Part shown: positions 24,820 to 34,325 of the stretch, in pieces
Position numbering within the stretch: position 1 is the stretch's first letter
How the letters are laid out: each line of letters begins with the position of its first letter
DNA from: JAHELQ01 sp965603365
GTDB taxonomy: Bacteria > Acidobacteriota > Aminicenantia > UBA2199
NCBI GenBank assembly: GCA_965603365.1
Contig: CBFDCR010000008.1
Span: 40,867 to 104,866 of the forward strand
Reading direction: 5' to 3'
DNA: 64,000 nt
The notes under the pieces: generated by a model
Told to the model about the DNA's origin: nothing
Databases searched by the model: none
The model's input: the letters and a program-made list of their open reading frames with translations, nothing else
Position numbers and translations under genes: made by a program

Positions 24820-26571
24820 CTATTTTTTCTCCAGTTTTTTCAGTATCTCCTTGCCATTGTCGTTTTGGGGATTCAGTTCCAGGGACTTTTTATAATTTTT
24901 GATGGCCAACTTCTTATTTCCCGCGGTCATGTAGGCTTCCGCCAGGCTGTCGTAGGTATTCCAGGCCTCGGGGTAAAATTCCACATTCAATTTGAAAACT
25001 TCAATGGCGGCTTTCACCTTTTTTCTCTGCAGCAGTTCATAGCCAAACCGGTTCAGCATCGCCTCCTTCAGTTCCTCCCGGTTACTCTTCCAGAAGCTGC
25101 GGCACTGCCTGACCATCCCCACAATACCATTTTCCATCAGGGATTGCTCCAGGACTATGGTATAGCGGGCCTCCCTCTCCCAGGGGAAGGCGGCGGGGTT
25201 TCGCTTAAGGGCCTGTTGATAATTTTCCCCGGCCAATTTTTTGTTTCCCTGCCGGGCGTAGGCCCCGCCCAGGTTGTGGTAGACCATCCAGTGCTGTGGG
25301 TGCTCGTTTACGTTGATCTTGAAGACCTCGATGGCCTCCTTCAGCTTGCCGGCCAACATGAGCCGGTTGGCCAGCATATCCAGCTCTTCCCGGTCGATAT
25401 AATAGGTCTCCGGGTTTCCGGATTTGGCCTGCTGAAAGTCGGTGACGGCTGCCCCGATGCCCTCTTTTTCGATTGCCTGTTCCAGGCGTTCCGCCAGGGA
25501 TTGGCGGATGTTTGTTAGACTGTCGGACTCCTTTTGGGGCTTAAGGCTGCCGGAATCGATCAATTTTACCGACAGTTCCAGCACCCTGTCCGTCTTATTT
25601 TCAATATCCGCCTTTGAATTGGTCTGCCTTAAGTCCGGCGGTATGCCGATGCCCTCCCAGCAGAAGCCGTTCTGATCCGTAAACAATTTATAGGAAACCG
25701 AAAATCCCCAGCCGTTGGGAAGTTGATCCCGGTAGACATCGGCGTAACAGCCGGAGGTAAAATCTCCCAGCACGGTGACATGGGGGATGACCCGCATGGC
25801 CAGGGTGAAATTGTCGGCTGCGCTGACCGAGTGGCGGTGGGTCAGGAGAATCACCGTTTTGTTGAATTGGTGCGGCCCGTCCGGTTCTACATACCAGTAC
25901 CGGGGTGGGGTGAAGTCGTCGTGATTCTTGCCGCTGCGAATACGGGTGATCATATACAACCGTTTGCGGTCGGCAAAGCGATCGGCAATCAGTTTACCCA
26001 CCCGGTCGTCGCCGCCGCCATTTTGCCGCACATCCACCACTATTCCCCGGGCCTCCTTGAACTCCTCGATGATCTCATCGATGGCTTCCCGGCTCTGTTC
26101 CAGGAATCCGAAGCCCCGGAAATGGAAATAACCGATGGTATCGCTGAGCCAGCCGTAGGTAAAAATATTTCTCACCCCGGTCTTAAATTTCTCCTTTAAA
26201 TATTTGCTCTTAATGAGGTCGAGGGAAAAATCCTCCATTTTCAGGTCCCTCAAGATACCGGAGGTAAAGCGTTTTTGGGGCGTGATCAGTCGGACATGGT
26301 TGTCGTTCAGATGGCCCAGCATGTTTGACATGACGGTAAACAGTTCATCCTCGGTTGTCCGGGGCGTCACCTGTGGACGGTAGATTTTGTACAGGGCGTC
26401 CCAATCCACCCGTTTGGCACCAAAAATAGCGTAGTTCCGGTCAAAGGTTTTCCATAAATGTTCAAAGTTCTCTTCCGGGTCGTTGTTTGCCTGGGCATTC
26501 AGTTCAACATTTGTTTGAATCCCCACCAAAAAGATACCAAGAGTCAATAAAAAAATCAGTTTTTTCATCAC
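24820..26571 (-). CDS. S41 family peptidase with C-terminal TPR repeats
   Basis: A 583-residue exported protein (signal peptide MMKKLIFLLTLGIFLVGIQT). Residues about 30-345 are a C-terminal-processing-protease (S41) fold: GHLNDNHVRL near the start, IVVDVRQNGGGDD, and THRHSVSAADNFTLAM with the likely nucleophile Ser near 250. GFSVSYKLFT and WEGIGIPPD close the domain. No PDZ domain is apparent between the N-terminal part and the core, as in tail-less S41 members of the Tricorn/IRBP type. The C-terminal 200 residues contain about four TPR units (VYHNLGGAYARQGNKKLAGE, TYDSLAEAYMTAGNKKLAIK). It should act in the periplasm or at the outer membrane. The start has AAGGAG upstream and lies 8 bp from the neighbouring gene's stop. 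Confidence 0.9.
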   Translation of the reverse strand: MMKKLIFLLTLGIFLVGIQTNVELNAQANNDPEENFEHLWKTFDRNYAIFGAKRVDWDALYKIYRPQVTPRTTEDELFTVMSNMLGHLNDNHVRLITPQKRFTSGILRDLKMEDFSLDLIKSKYLKEKFKTGVRNIFTYGWLSDTIGYFHFRGFGFLEQSREAIDEIIEEFKEARGIVVDVRQNGGGDDRVGKLIADRFADRKRLYMITRIRSGKNHDDFTPPRYWYVEPDGPHQFNKTVILLTHRHSVSAADNFTLAMRVIPHVTVLGDFTSGCYADVYRDQLPNGWGFSVSYKLFTDQNGFCWEGIGIPPDLRQTNSKADIENKTDRVLELSVKLIDSGSLKPQKESDSLTNIRQSLAERLEQAIEKEGIGAAVTDFQQAKSGNPETYYIDREELDMLANRLMLAGKLKEAIEVFKINVNEHPQHWMVYHNLGGAYARQGNKKLAGENYQQALKRNPAAFPWEREARYTIVLEQSLMENGIVGMVRQCRSFWKSNREELKEAMLNRFGYELLQRKKVKAAIEVFKLNVEFYPEAWNTYDSLAEAYMTAGNKKLAIKNYKKSLELNPQNDNGKEILKKLEKK

Positions 26572-26578
26572 AATCTCC

Positions 26579-27591
26579 TTATATTTTGAAAGAGAGGCCC
26601 AGTTTGAGGCGGAAGCCGGAGAGGTCGAGGTCGAAATCTTCGGCGGCGCCAGCCAGGCCGTCGTAGTAGACCGTGGGTCTATGAAATTGGAACTGGCCCC
26701 AGTAGACCTGGGCCTTGACCGCCTCCATGACCCAATCGCCCTGCCAGTAGCCGTTGTAGCTTTCGTGCCGCCACTCTATCCCCTGGAAGTGAAGGCAGGT
26801 GGCAAACAGCGGGCCGCCGCCCAAAAAGCCCTCCAGTTGCCAGACACCTCTGGACCGGGTGGTCAGATGAAGACCCACCATGGGGGCATAACCCTTGACC
26901 GACAGGGTGTAGTCGAAATAGCGCCAGTCGTCGCGGTACTGGTCGTAAAACCGGAGGTAATCGTAGCGCACGGCCCGCACCTCCACATCGTTAATCGTCC
27001 TGGTCCGGTACTGCACATCCTCGGCCGGGACGACCACGAAAAACAGCGTGTAGGAGGCCACCTCCCGTTCGCTGTCCAGCACCCAGGCCTGAACCGGCCC
27101 GGACACCGGTTCCACCAGACCGGAGCCGAGGCAGCGGAAAGGGCTGCTGCCGTGCACGTTGATGAAGATCCGGTGCCGGGCCAGTTCGTGGGGGGTGTTG
27201 AGGGTGGGAAATATCTCTTCATTGCCGATTCCCTCGATATCGTTGACATCCGGCGAAAACCGGGGGTAACCCTGGGGTAAATCCAGGCGGTAGGTCATCT
27301 CTATGGTATGATCCATATTTTCGGCGGGGTGCCGCTGAAATTCCAGGGCCTTCTGGCTGGAGCCGTCGAACTCGACGATCCGGACGTCAGCCGGATCGGC
27401 AAAATCCAGAACTTCGCCGTCCAGGCGGATCAGGTGGAGGGGCTGGCCGCGAACCGCCGGGTCGAAGTGGATCAGCGGCTGCGTCTGGCCGGGTCGCATC
27501 TGGAAGGTCACCTCTGCCGGGCCGGGTCACAGGCGGCAAACAGCGCCAGCACCAGGCCCACGGCTACACATAGGGTTTTTAATATTCTCAT
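26579..27591 (-). pseudogene. Exported/lipoprotein gene with a 5' frameshift
   Basis: The long frame (26579-27511) encodes about 310 residues but begins at an unsupported GTG and lacks an export signal. Just upstream, in another frame, an ATG at 27591 with GGAGTGAGG nearby encodes a classic signal sequence, MRILKTLCVAVGLVLALFAA, followed by Cys (possible lipobox) and a stop at 27508. Restoring one base near 27524 joins the two into one lipoprotein. The N-terminal half looks like a beta-sandwich, loosely reminiscent of M1 aminopeptidase N-domains; the C-terminal half has barrel-like strands ending SFKI. Either a true frameshift or a sequencing error in the CCCGGCCCGG run would explain it. Confidence 0.6.
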
Positions 27592-27770
27592 TGTCCTCAC
27601 TCCAGGATGGTTATGTCTCATGACTTTACCTGTATTAATATACTGCTGTCGGCCCAAAAAGTTTTTTTGGCCCCACACCATTAAACAACCGATCCCCCCT
27701 CCCGGTTGACCTATTCACTTGCTTTTTTAGGCCGGATCGTGGATAATGAAGGTATAGGAGGAATCGAGAA

Positions 27771-28325
27771 ATGAAAAGAATCTTTTGGGTTTTGACATGG
27801 ATTTCAGTGGTTTTTATCTTTTTTCCCTCTCTTTTATGGGGCGGGCAGCCGGGGGAGTTAAAATTGGAAACTAAGGAGGTGGCGGCCGGGCCATTTCCTG
27901 CCAGAGAGGAGGCGCTGAAGAAATATGGAGGCCGGTTGCCGGAGGACCTGGAGATCGTGGAGACCGATATGAGACGAATGGAGCCTGGCTATTATGTGGT
28001 GAAGGTCGATTCTCTGATAACGACCTCAGACCTCGAGAGGGTGATGAAGACCCAGGATCAGTGGGGCCAGCCAGCCATTGCCCTGACATATACCGACGAG
28101 GCCGCCGGAAGAATGAAGCGATATACGGCCCAAAATATCGGTAAAAAATTGGCCCTCCTTCTGGACCATAAGATTGTGCTGGCGGCTACTATCCAGGATG
28201 TGATTTCCAGAGATGCCGTCATAGCCGGCAGGTTTACCAGCGAAGAGATGGATCAAATCGTCAGCCAGTTGAGATCGACCATACTTCGCCAACACCGGCA
28301 AGAGAATCCCCATCGGCCTGAATGA
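27771..28325 (+). CDS. Stand-alone SecD P1-head-like exported protein
   Basis: A 184-residue protein with an N-terminal signal or anchor (MKRIFWVLTWISVVFIFFPS). Residues about 80-175 resemble the P1 head subdomain of SecD/SecDF. QPAIALTYTDEAAGRM, TAQNIGKKLALLLDHKIVLA and VIAGRFTSEEMDQIVSQLR match the 'n.GkklAivLDgkv.sap.i...i..g...I.G.ft..ea..la..L' layout. None of SecD's membrane domain is present. GGAGG precedes the ATG at good spacing. Such lone domains are found attached to other exported proteins; here it may be a periplasmic binding or chaperone module (inference). Confidence 0.72.
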   Translation: MKRIFWVLTWISVVFIFFPSLLWGGQPGELKLETKEVAAGPFPAREEALKKYGGRLPEDLEIVETDMRRMEPGYYVVKVDSLITTSDLERVMKTQDQWGQPAIALTYTDEAAGRMKRYTAQNIGKKLALLLDHKIVLAATIQDVISRDAVIAGRFTSEEMDQIVSQLRSTILRQHRQENPHRPE

Positions 28326-28369
28326 GTCAATGAAGCGGCTGTTGACAGCAAGGGGACGACAGCGATCTC

Positions 28370-30031
28370 TTATTTTTCCCGGAGGGGGCGCAGCCGGTGC
28401 AGTTGGGATTCCACCCGGAAGAATTTGTACTTTTTGTATTCCACCACGGTATCGACGAGTACCGACTTGCTGCCCTCTTCATCCACATAGGCCTCCTGGA
28501 CACAGCAGCGGCTGGGGAAGCGGATGCCGTTCTTCTCATAATCGTAATCGATGGTAAACGTAATGGCCGGGGTCTTTCCGGTGGATTCGGAAATCCGTTC
28601 CACGATATCGGTAATGCCCATGGATTTGGGGCTCCAGTCGATCCTTAAGATACTGAAATCGTCTTTCCGAATCCAGGCCCGGCCAAACAGGGCGTTTTCA
28701 GCCGCCGGCTCCAGGGGAATGCTCTCCACGATAACAACCGGTACGCCTTTGTACTCCTCTTCAGCCACGATTTTGTAATCGTGGCGGGACTGCCAGTAGA
28801 TGCTGAACAGCCCGCTGGGACCAAACACCGGTTTTCCGAACCGGTAGGCGACGCTCAGCAATCTGGCGTTTTTGAGCCGGTAGGCCCGGTTGTCCCGGCG
28901 CAGCAGTATCCGGGTCTCCTTAATCCCGTCTTCATCCTGGATCAACTGGTAGTCATAACGATAGATATGGGTCTTGAGGCCGGTTCTCCTCTTCCGGTCA
29001 AAGGCGTGCCATTTCAGCCGGCCGCCGGTCATGGAATAGTCGATGGTCTCCTCGATGTGCTCGATGCAGACGTAATAGAGGGCGCTGCCATTCAAGGCGG
29101 TGCAGTATTGGCCGGTGTTTTTCAGGATCTTTCGGAGTTGGTCGCGGCTGGTCTTTTCCGGCGGCGACATGGGCAGCCGTTCTCTCTCCTTAATGCAGCG
29201 GAGCCGGTTGTGGCTGTATGCCTCCTTCCAGGGGTAATTAAAATGTTTTAGCAGGTATTCATATTCGCCGATGGCCTTGATATAATTCGCCCGGGCCAGG
29301 CGCAGTTTCCCCTGCTGTTTCCATTGGTCGGCCAAAAGGCCGTATACCAGGGCCCTGTCGCCGGAGTGTCCGGCTCTCTCAAAGCAGGAGAGGGCCTTCA
29401 ATATCTGTCCATCCTGGTGCAGCGCCTCGGCCAACACACGGTAACTCTCCTGCCGATCCACCCCTGTCTGCTGCCGGCAAAACTCTTCTGCCCCGGCAAA
29501 ATTTCTCGCCCCAATCATTTCATTGAGTCTCCACAACTCAAGGTTTTCCTGATCCAGTTGGAAATGACAGGCCACCGGGACCTCCCCTCGAATCCGGCCG
29601 TTGATATCTTTATAGACGAGAATTCCGAGTTCCGGGCTGTTCAGCGGCAAATTGTTTTCGAGTCGAAAGTTTTTTAAACGGTCGATCCAGTTCTTCGTAA
29701 TATACTGCCGGTGCATGGCGGGCAGGGGCAGTTGGAAGGTGCCCAGATCGGCGATGATCTCCTCCTGCGTATTGTAAAGTACCAGGTGAACACCCTGCTT
29801 TATCCCGGCGCTTGCCAGAATGTCATTTACGGGAGTCAGGGCTACCTGAAAGGCCCTGGCCTTCATCACCCGGAAGCCGGCGGACCGGGGACTGGGGAAC
29901 GGGACAGGCCGGAGCGGTTCCCCGGCATCCAACTGGAAAATCAGCGCCCTTATCCCCTGGTCGGCAGAAAGGGTACATAAACAAGCCCAGGCACAGATCA
30001 CGCAGATCACGATCCAACCGACTCTCTTCAT
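28370..30031 (-). CDS. Exported protein with TPR region and LolA-like C-terminal domain
   Basis: A 553-residue protein with a signal peptide (MKRVGWIVICVICAWACLCT). The middle (about 165-270) is TPR-like (ESYRVLAEALHQDGQILKAL, DQWKQQGKLRLARANYIKAI). From about 300 the chain looks like the lipoprotein-sorting/LolA-LppX beta-fold family: GRAWIRKDDFSILRIDW, DYDYEKNGIRFPSRC and EYKKYKFF are typical of 'outer membrane lipoprotein-sorting' proteins. A large N-terminal region (30-160) is unassigned. It should be periplasmic. It ends 45 bp from the SecD-like gene, which converges on it. Confidence 0.78.
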   Translation of the reverse strand: MKRVGWIVICVICAWACLCTLSADQGIRALIFQLDAGEPLRPVPFPSPRSAGFRVMKARAFQVALTPVNDILASAGIKQGVHLVLYNTQEEIIADLGTFQLPLPAMHRQYITKNWIDRLKNFRLENNLPLNSPELGILVYKDINGRIRGEVPVACHFQLDQENLELWRLNEMIGARNFAGAEEFCRQQTGVDRQESYRVLAEALHQDGQILKALSCFERAGHSGDRALVYGLLADQWKQQGKLRLARANYIKAIGEYEYLLKHFNYPWKEAYSHNRLRCIKERERLPMSPPEKTSRDQLRKILKNTGQYCTALNGSALYYVCIEHIEETIDYSMTGGRLKWHAFDRKRRTGLKTHIYRYDYQLIQDEDGIKETRILLRRDNRAYRLKNARLLSVAYRFGKPVFGPSGLFSIYWQSRHDYKIVAEEEYKGVPVVIVESIPLEPAAENALFGRAWIRKDDFSILRIDWSPKSMGITDIVERISESTGKTPAITFTIDYDYEKNGIRFPSRCCVQEAYVDEEGSKSVLVDTVVEYKKYKFFRVESQLHRLRPLREK

Positions 30032-30853
30032 GCCTACTCCTTATGCCCCAGTTAAAGCAACTTTAATGCCAGAATTCAGGCATGAACGGCGTCCCATATT
30101 TGTTACACGCCGACATGCCAACCAGAGCCCTACCTTCAGTATAATATATTTGAAAACTCCCCATTATAACATACCGGTACTCACTCTTGCGATAAACAAA
30201 ATTATGGAATTTGCATCTAATAACCTTGAAACGCTTCGACAACTCTCCCATCACCCCATAGATTATTTTTTTCGCTCCATGGGGGCTTGCATTTTCAAAA
30301 AGTATTCTGTATTATTTTCAACAATTAAATGGAAGATGGCTATCGTTATACAACAATTTATTGTTTATAGCGATAGCCCCCTAAGAAAAAAACTCTGAAA
30401 GAGAATCAAGAATAGAAAAATCAACACCCGGATATCATAAAGCCTGAATTTTTACCTCTTCATTACGAATACCTACAATTACAAAGACATACAATCCTCT
30501 GTAATTTAACACCATAACTCAACTATAAGAGGTTGGAGTTACAATTGATTTCATTTTTGGAATTATACCACAATTACCATTCTATTTTCACTGATAGTAT
30601 TGCATATAAATTGTTTTATCATGCGGTATACAGGTTATTCCCTAACTTTATTTTGTTTTAGATTTAATGATATTATTAGCCATCTATGTATCAAATTATT
30701 TTTCTAAAAAACGTAATAAAACCTTTTAAAAGTTGAAATTTAATTAGGGTCAAATTCTTTAGAATTGAACAGCCCTGCAATATCTACAGAGTTTTGCACA
30801 CCACTTTGGGCGACGTTTTACTATCCCGTGTATACTGCTTACTACCAGAACGT
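30032..30853. other. Long A/T-rich intergenic region
   Basis: About 820 bp without a supportable gene and distinctly richer in A/T than both sides. Short open frames (for example 30030-30398 on plus) have no ribosome binding site or family signal. The one strong feature is the long palindrome at 30338-30378. The region may hold promoters or the debris of a lost element. Confidence 0.6.
30338..30378. repeat. 41-bp near-perfect palindrome
   Basis: GGCTATCGTTATACAACAAT pairs with ATTGTTTATAGCGATAGCC across a 2-nt centre, with one mismatch and one bulged base. The stem is about 19 bp. It is followed on the plus strand by CCCCTAAGAAAAAAAC. No gene lies immediately upstream on either strand, so a terminator role is uncertain; a protein-binding site or mobile-element end is also possible. 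Confidence 0.6.
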
Positions 30854-31426
30854 TTATCGGAGCCAGCCGGGCGGGACACCCGCTTTTCGGGCCTTGTCGG
30901 CTAAGTCGTTCAGCTCATTCTTCAATGACTGTAACCGCTGTTTGTTTTCCTCCATGGCGCTGTTCATTCGATCCAACCGCTCTTTCAACCTTGTCTTCTC
31001 CAACGGCAAATCCATGTTGAAATACTGGGTGGTCAGGCTGTTGATGGTCAGTTGGTCGATTTCGATCTTCTGCTCCAATTCGCCAACCTGGCTGTCCAGC
31101 CGGTTTCTTAGATTTTGCCAGTATTCCTGGGTCTTCTGGACATCCTCTTCTTTCTTCCCTCTTGATGATGCACGCTTCGATTGGCCCTCTTCTGACTCTT
31201 GCTCACTGCCGGGATTTCCCTGCATCTGGATAAAGGTGTATCTCTTCTTGGGCTTTACATCCGTGATACTCTTCTTACCTGGTTTCAATTTTGTGAGATT
31301 TAATTTCTTCCGTCGTTCCTTTTCCTTTTTTTGCAGCTCCGCCAGGTCTACGCTCTGGCCGTAAAGACCGGAAAAGCTTACGTTAAATGTAAATAATAAA
31401 CAAAATAAAAGGATTATATTTTTCAT
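30854..31426 (-). CDS. Secreted/periplasmic coiled-coil protein
   Basis: A 190-residue protein with a signal peptide (MKNIILLFCLLFTFNVSFSG). It has a Lys-rich region containing ELQKKEKERRKKLNLTKL, a low-complexity hinge (GSEQESEEGQSKRASSRG), and a long coiled coil (about 100-180, QNLRNRLDSQVGELEQKIEI). The N-terminal 'AELQKKEKERRKKL' pattern recurs in small exported proteins of Acidobacteriota-like bacteria, whose role is unknown. Its ATG overlaps the stop codon of the OmpA-family gene by 4 bp (ATGA), so the two are probably co-translated and may act together at the envelope. Confidence 0.78.
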   Translation of the reverse strand: MKNIILLFCLLFTFNVSFSGLYGQSVDLAELQKKEKERRKKLNLTKLKPGKKSITDVKPKKRYTFIQMQGNPGSEQESEEGQSKRASSRGKKEEDVQKTQEYWQNLRNRLDSQVGELEQKIEIDQLTINSLTTQYFNMDLPLEKTRLKERLDRMNSAMEENKQRLQSLKNELNDLADKARKAGVPPGWLR

Positions 31427-32658
31427 TTTCCTATAACCTGAATGCTTACCAATCGGTTCTTTCGCCTCTCCGCCTCACTGGTATTGTCAAAGGGAGCCTC
31501 CTTTTCGCCGTAATAGTAGGTTTGAAAGAATTTTTCGTCGATGCTGTATTGGCTGGAGAGAAATTCCTTCACCATTTCCACTCGCTTCTGAGAGAGTTCC
31601 AAATTATGTTCCAGGCCGCCGATACTGCAGGTATATCCTTTCAAGATGATAATAAACTCGGATTTATCCTGAATGAAAGCATGGATTTGATCAAAATCCT
31701 GTTTGTACATTGGAGCGATGTCAAAGCTGTCAATTTCAAATAAAATATTCTTCTCCAACACCTCTTCGCCTACCTCTGCCTCTTCGGTCTTTTCCGTGGG
31801 ATCCACCATCGGGATCTGGTCCTCCCGGGCAAGGAGTTCCTCGGCCTCTACGGGCAGCAGCGCAACCCGGTCACCCAATTCAACCGGGTATGCCACCTCT
31901 AAAATTTTAACCGTGGAATTGGTGTTTTGGGGATTAACCACAATCCCCACCCCAAATATCAGGGGCGGCAGATTTTTTTTGAAGATCCGGTAAAATAGCA
32001 CAAAGTCCCCTTTTTTTAATACGGCCTTTCCCAGGTCAACGGCGATGAAATCGTCGTCACCAGAGGTTTTCTTATCAATTCCGATGTACAAATCATTGTA
32101 TACCACCCGGCCTTCCACTTCAGATTCCGGAAGCCCGCATTTTTTGTAATCGACTCGTTTCTTGAATACCGTCTGCTCTTTTTTGTATGGCAGCAGCATC
32201 TCGCCCAGTTGAACCGGATTGCAGCCCTGTTTTAAGGTAACGGTGGCTCTATCTTCAAAGAGACAGGTAACCTCTGCCAGGGATTTGTTTAAATAGTAAG
32301 TCCCCAGGCTCTTAGCGGAAAAGGGATTGGGAATCTTTTTGCCTTTATGAACCACCAGGAAGATATCTCCCTCGCCAATACCATCCCGGGCACCTTTGTT
32401 GATATACAGCCTCTCCCCATCGCTAAATTCGGTTCTTCCCTGGTGCAAAAGCACTCGATCCTCTGCTCCCACAATGACGATCTCTTTTTTTATATTTCGT
32501 CCGATAAAGAAACTACAGTTTAAATCCGTTTCCGAAATCAAAAGTTCCTCTTCCTGGTACAAATAAGCCTTCTTGATGTCGTATCTCTTCTGGGGCGTCT
32601 GGGAAAAAAGGTTGGCAGCCGCCGCCACAAAAATTAAAAAGACTAAAACATTTTTCAT
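31423..32658 (-). CDS. OmpA-family exported protein
   Basis: A 411-residue protein with a signal peptide (MKNVLVFLIFVAAAANLFSQ). The N-terminal 280 residues are unassigned, with beta-rich repeats of the type YINKGARDGIGEGDIFLVVH that resemble SH3-like/FlgT-type modules. The C-terminal 110 residues are an OmpA-like peptidoglycan-binding domain (NILFEIDSFDIAPMY, LKGYTCSIGG, LELSQKRVEMVKEFL, RRKNRLVSIQV). The ATG at 32658 follows GGGAGACGAAA; a longer in-frame start at 32703 has no better site. It probably anchors an envelope complex to peptidoglycan (family knowledge), together with the coiled-coil protein downstream. Confidence 0.85.
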   Translation of the reverse strand: MKNVLVFLIFVAAAANLFSQTPQKRYDIKKAYLYQEEELLISETDLNCSFFIGRNIKKEIVIVGAEDRVLLHQGRTEFSDGERLYINKGARDGIGEGDIFLVVHKGKKIPNPFSAKSLGTYYLNKSLAEVTCLFEDRATVTLKQGCNPVQLGEMLLPYKKEQTVFKKRVDYKKCGLPESEVEGRVVYNDLYIGIDKKTSGDDDFIAVDLGKAVLKKGDFVLFYRIFKKNLPPLIFGVGIVVNPQNTNSTVKILEVAYPVELGDRVALLPVEAEELLAREDQIPMVDPTEKTEEAEVGEEVLEKNILFEIDSFDIAPMYKQDFDQIHAFIQDKSEFIIILKGYTCSIGGLEHNLELSQKRVEMVKEFLSSQYSIDEKFFQTYYYGEKEAPFDNTSEAERRKNRLVSIQVIGK

Positions 32659-32820
32659 TTTCGTCTCCCAATCATCATATTCCAATGGCATGATGTTCTT
32701 CATTACAAGACTTTAATAAACCAAAATAACGGTTTTGTCAAGTTTTTCGGGTTTTTGCCGTCATTTTGCCGGAAAATGTTGCCCCCAGGAAGCACAGTGA
32801 AGATATTTTAGCCAAAAAAA

Positions 32821-32849
32821 TTGACAGATCGGGGAAATTATAGTAAAAA
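32821..32849 (+). promoter_or_regulatory. Candidate sigma-70-type promoter
   Basis: A perfect TTGACA at 32821-32826 is followed after 17 bp by TAAAAA (32844-32849), four of six matches to TATAAT. It lies 42 bp upstream of the PATAN-DnaJ-TPR gene start. Assignment is by consensus only. Confidence 0.5.
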
Positions 32850-32890
32850 TAATGAGGCGTTGAAAGTAAAATTTGCAAAGAGGATATTTA

Positions 32891-34324
32891 ATGTCTAAAC
32901 GAATTGTGGAGTACCCTGTACCGCTTGCCTACAGACAGATTCTTAAAGATAAATCCAGCGGCGAATTGATCATCAGGGGAGAACATTTTACCAAGAATAT
33001 ATTTTTTATCGAAGGCAAGCTGGCCTTTGCCAGAACGACCGTTATTCAGGAAAGGTTGGGCGAGATCTTATTTAAGCTGGGAAAAATCAATCAGGAACAA
33101 TTTTTAAACATACACAAATTGTTAGAGGGCAAAAAAGAGAAATTGGGACAAATATTGATGAAGGAGAAAATATTAACCCAGAAGGATCTCTTTTTTGGAC
33201 TCCTTTTCCAGATCAGGACCATTGCCCTGTCGGCATTTTCACTTACTTCCGGTGAATGGGCCTTTACCACCGGCATACCGGAGATACCGGAAGACTCAAA
33301 ATTCGGTATTGAACTGCCGGGCATCATCATCGAAGGGGTGGCAAAATTGACCAACTTCGCCTATTACAAAAACAGGTTTTATGACTTTGCCCCCCAGGTG
33401 GTGGAGATCCCCGATTCTACAGAAAATGGGCTCTCCCCGGCCGATCAAAAATTCTTAAAAGAGTTGGTGGGTTTCCACAATGTCGGCTGCCCACAAATCG
33501 TCCGGCAGTTAAATTTAGATGAGAACGTTTTCTGGAGGAAGGCGACCCTTTTCTATCTTTTAAATATCATCGAGTGTAAGGAACTGGCAGTGGATACTGT
33601 GCTGGATAAAAATATCGAGGAGATGTTGGAGCTATACGAAAAACTGATACCCCAGAAAATGGGTCACTACGAATTATTTGGATTGGAGGAGACGGCCTCC
33701 CCGGAGGAGATCAAGGCGGTCTATTTCGATTATGCCAAGAAATTCCATCCCGACAGGATCTCCAGTGCTCCCGACCCCGACATCAAGGAAAAGGCCAATT
33801 TTGTCTTTGCCGCCATCAACAAGGCTTACGATACTCTCAGCAGCGAAGAGAAGAGGAAAGAGTACGATGCCAAAGGGTATAAAGAGGATTCCGGCGACGA
33901 CAAAATCCGGGAAAACCTGGTGGAGAAGGCACGCATCCTGTACCGTAAGGCCAAGACCCTATACAACGAACTGCGCTACTGGGAAGCCTCCAGCCTGTTG
34001 GAGGAGGCGGTCAGGCTGGACCCCTATAAATCGAGCTATTTTTTACTGCTGGGTCTAAGCCAGATGAATATCCCGGACCTCAAGCGGGCGGCAGAACGGA
34101 ATCTTCAGAAAACCATCGAATTGGAACCGCTGAATGCCGAGCCCTATGCGGCTCTGGGCATGCTGTTTTTGTCCGAGGGTCTGAAAAACCGTGCCGAAGG
34201 GTTTTTCCGGAAGGCCCTCTCTATTGACCCTGACCATGTGCTGGCCCGGAAAAGACTTCAGGAAATCAAAAAGGGACCCGCCAAAAAGAAGGGACTCTTT
34301 TCCTCTTTCAAAAAAAAGAAATAA
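32891..34324 (+). CDS. PATAN (DUF4388)-DnaJ-TPR protein
   Basis: A 477-residue cytoplasmic protein. The N-terminus (about 1-150) is DUF4388/PATAN-like: SGELIIRGEHFTKNIFFIEG, FARTTVIQERLGEILFKLGK, SLTSGEWAF. A J domain follows at about 255-325 (HYELFGLEETASPEEIKAVY, HPD in KKFHPDRI, NKAYDTLSSEEKRKEYDAKG). The rest has about three TPR units and ends in a Lys-rich tail. PATAN domains occur in gliding and gene-regulation adaptors of delta-proteobacteria-like lineages, and the J domain would recruit DnaK. The start at 32891 has GAGG upstream, which is better than an in-frame start 18 bp earlier. The stop lies 1 bp from the convergent ftcD stop. Confidence 0.9.
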   Translation: MSKRIVEYPVPLAYRQILKDKSSGELIIRGEHFTKNIFFIEGKLAFARTTVIQERLGEILFKLGKINQEQFLNIHKLLEGKKEKLGQILMKEKILTQKDLFFGLLFQIRTIALSAFSLTSGEWAFTTGIPEIPEDSKFGIELPGIIIEGVAKLTNFAYYKNRFYDFAPQVVEIPDSTENGLSPADQKFLKELVGFHNVGCPQIVRQLNLDENVFWRKATLFYLLNIIECKELAVDTVLDKNIEEMLELYEKLIPQKMGHYELFGLEETASPEEIKAVYFDYAKKFHPDRISSAPDPDIKEKANFVFAAINKAYDTLSSEEKRKEYDAKGYKEDSGDDKIRENLVEKARILYRKAKTLYNELRYWEASSLLEEAVRLDPYKSSYFLLLGLSQMNIPDLKRAAERNLQKTIELEPLNAEPYAALGMLFLSEGLKNRAEGFFRKALSIDPDHVLARKRLQEIKKGPAKKKGLFSSFKKKK

Positions 34325-34325
34325 A

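Noticed and set aside
30030..30398. 122-codon plus-strand frame in the A/T-rich spacer
   Set aside because: No ribosome binding site, no family resemblance, unusual composition; likely chance.
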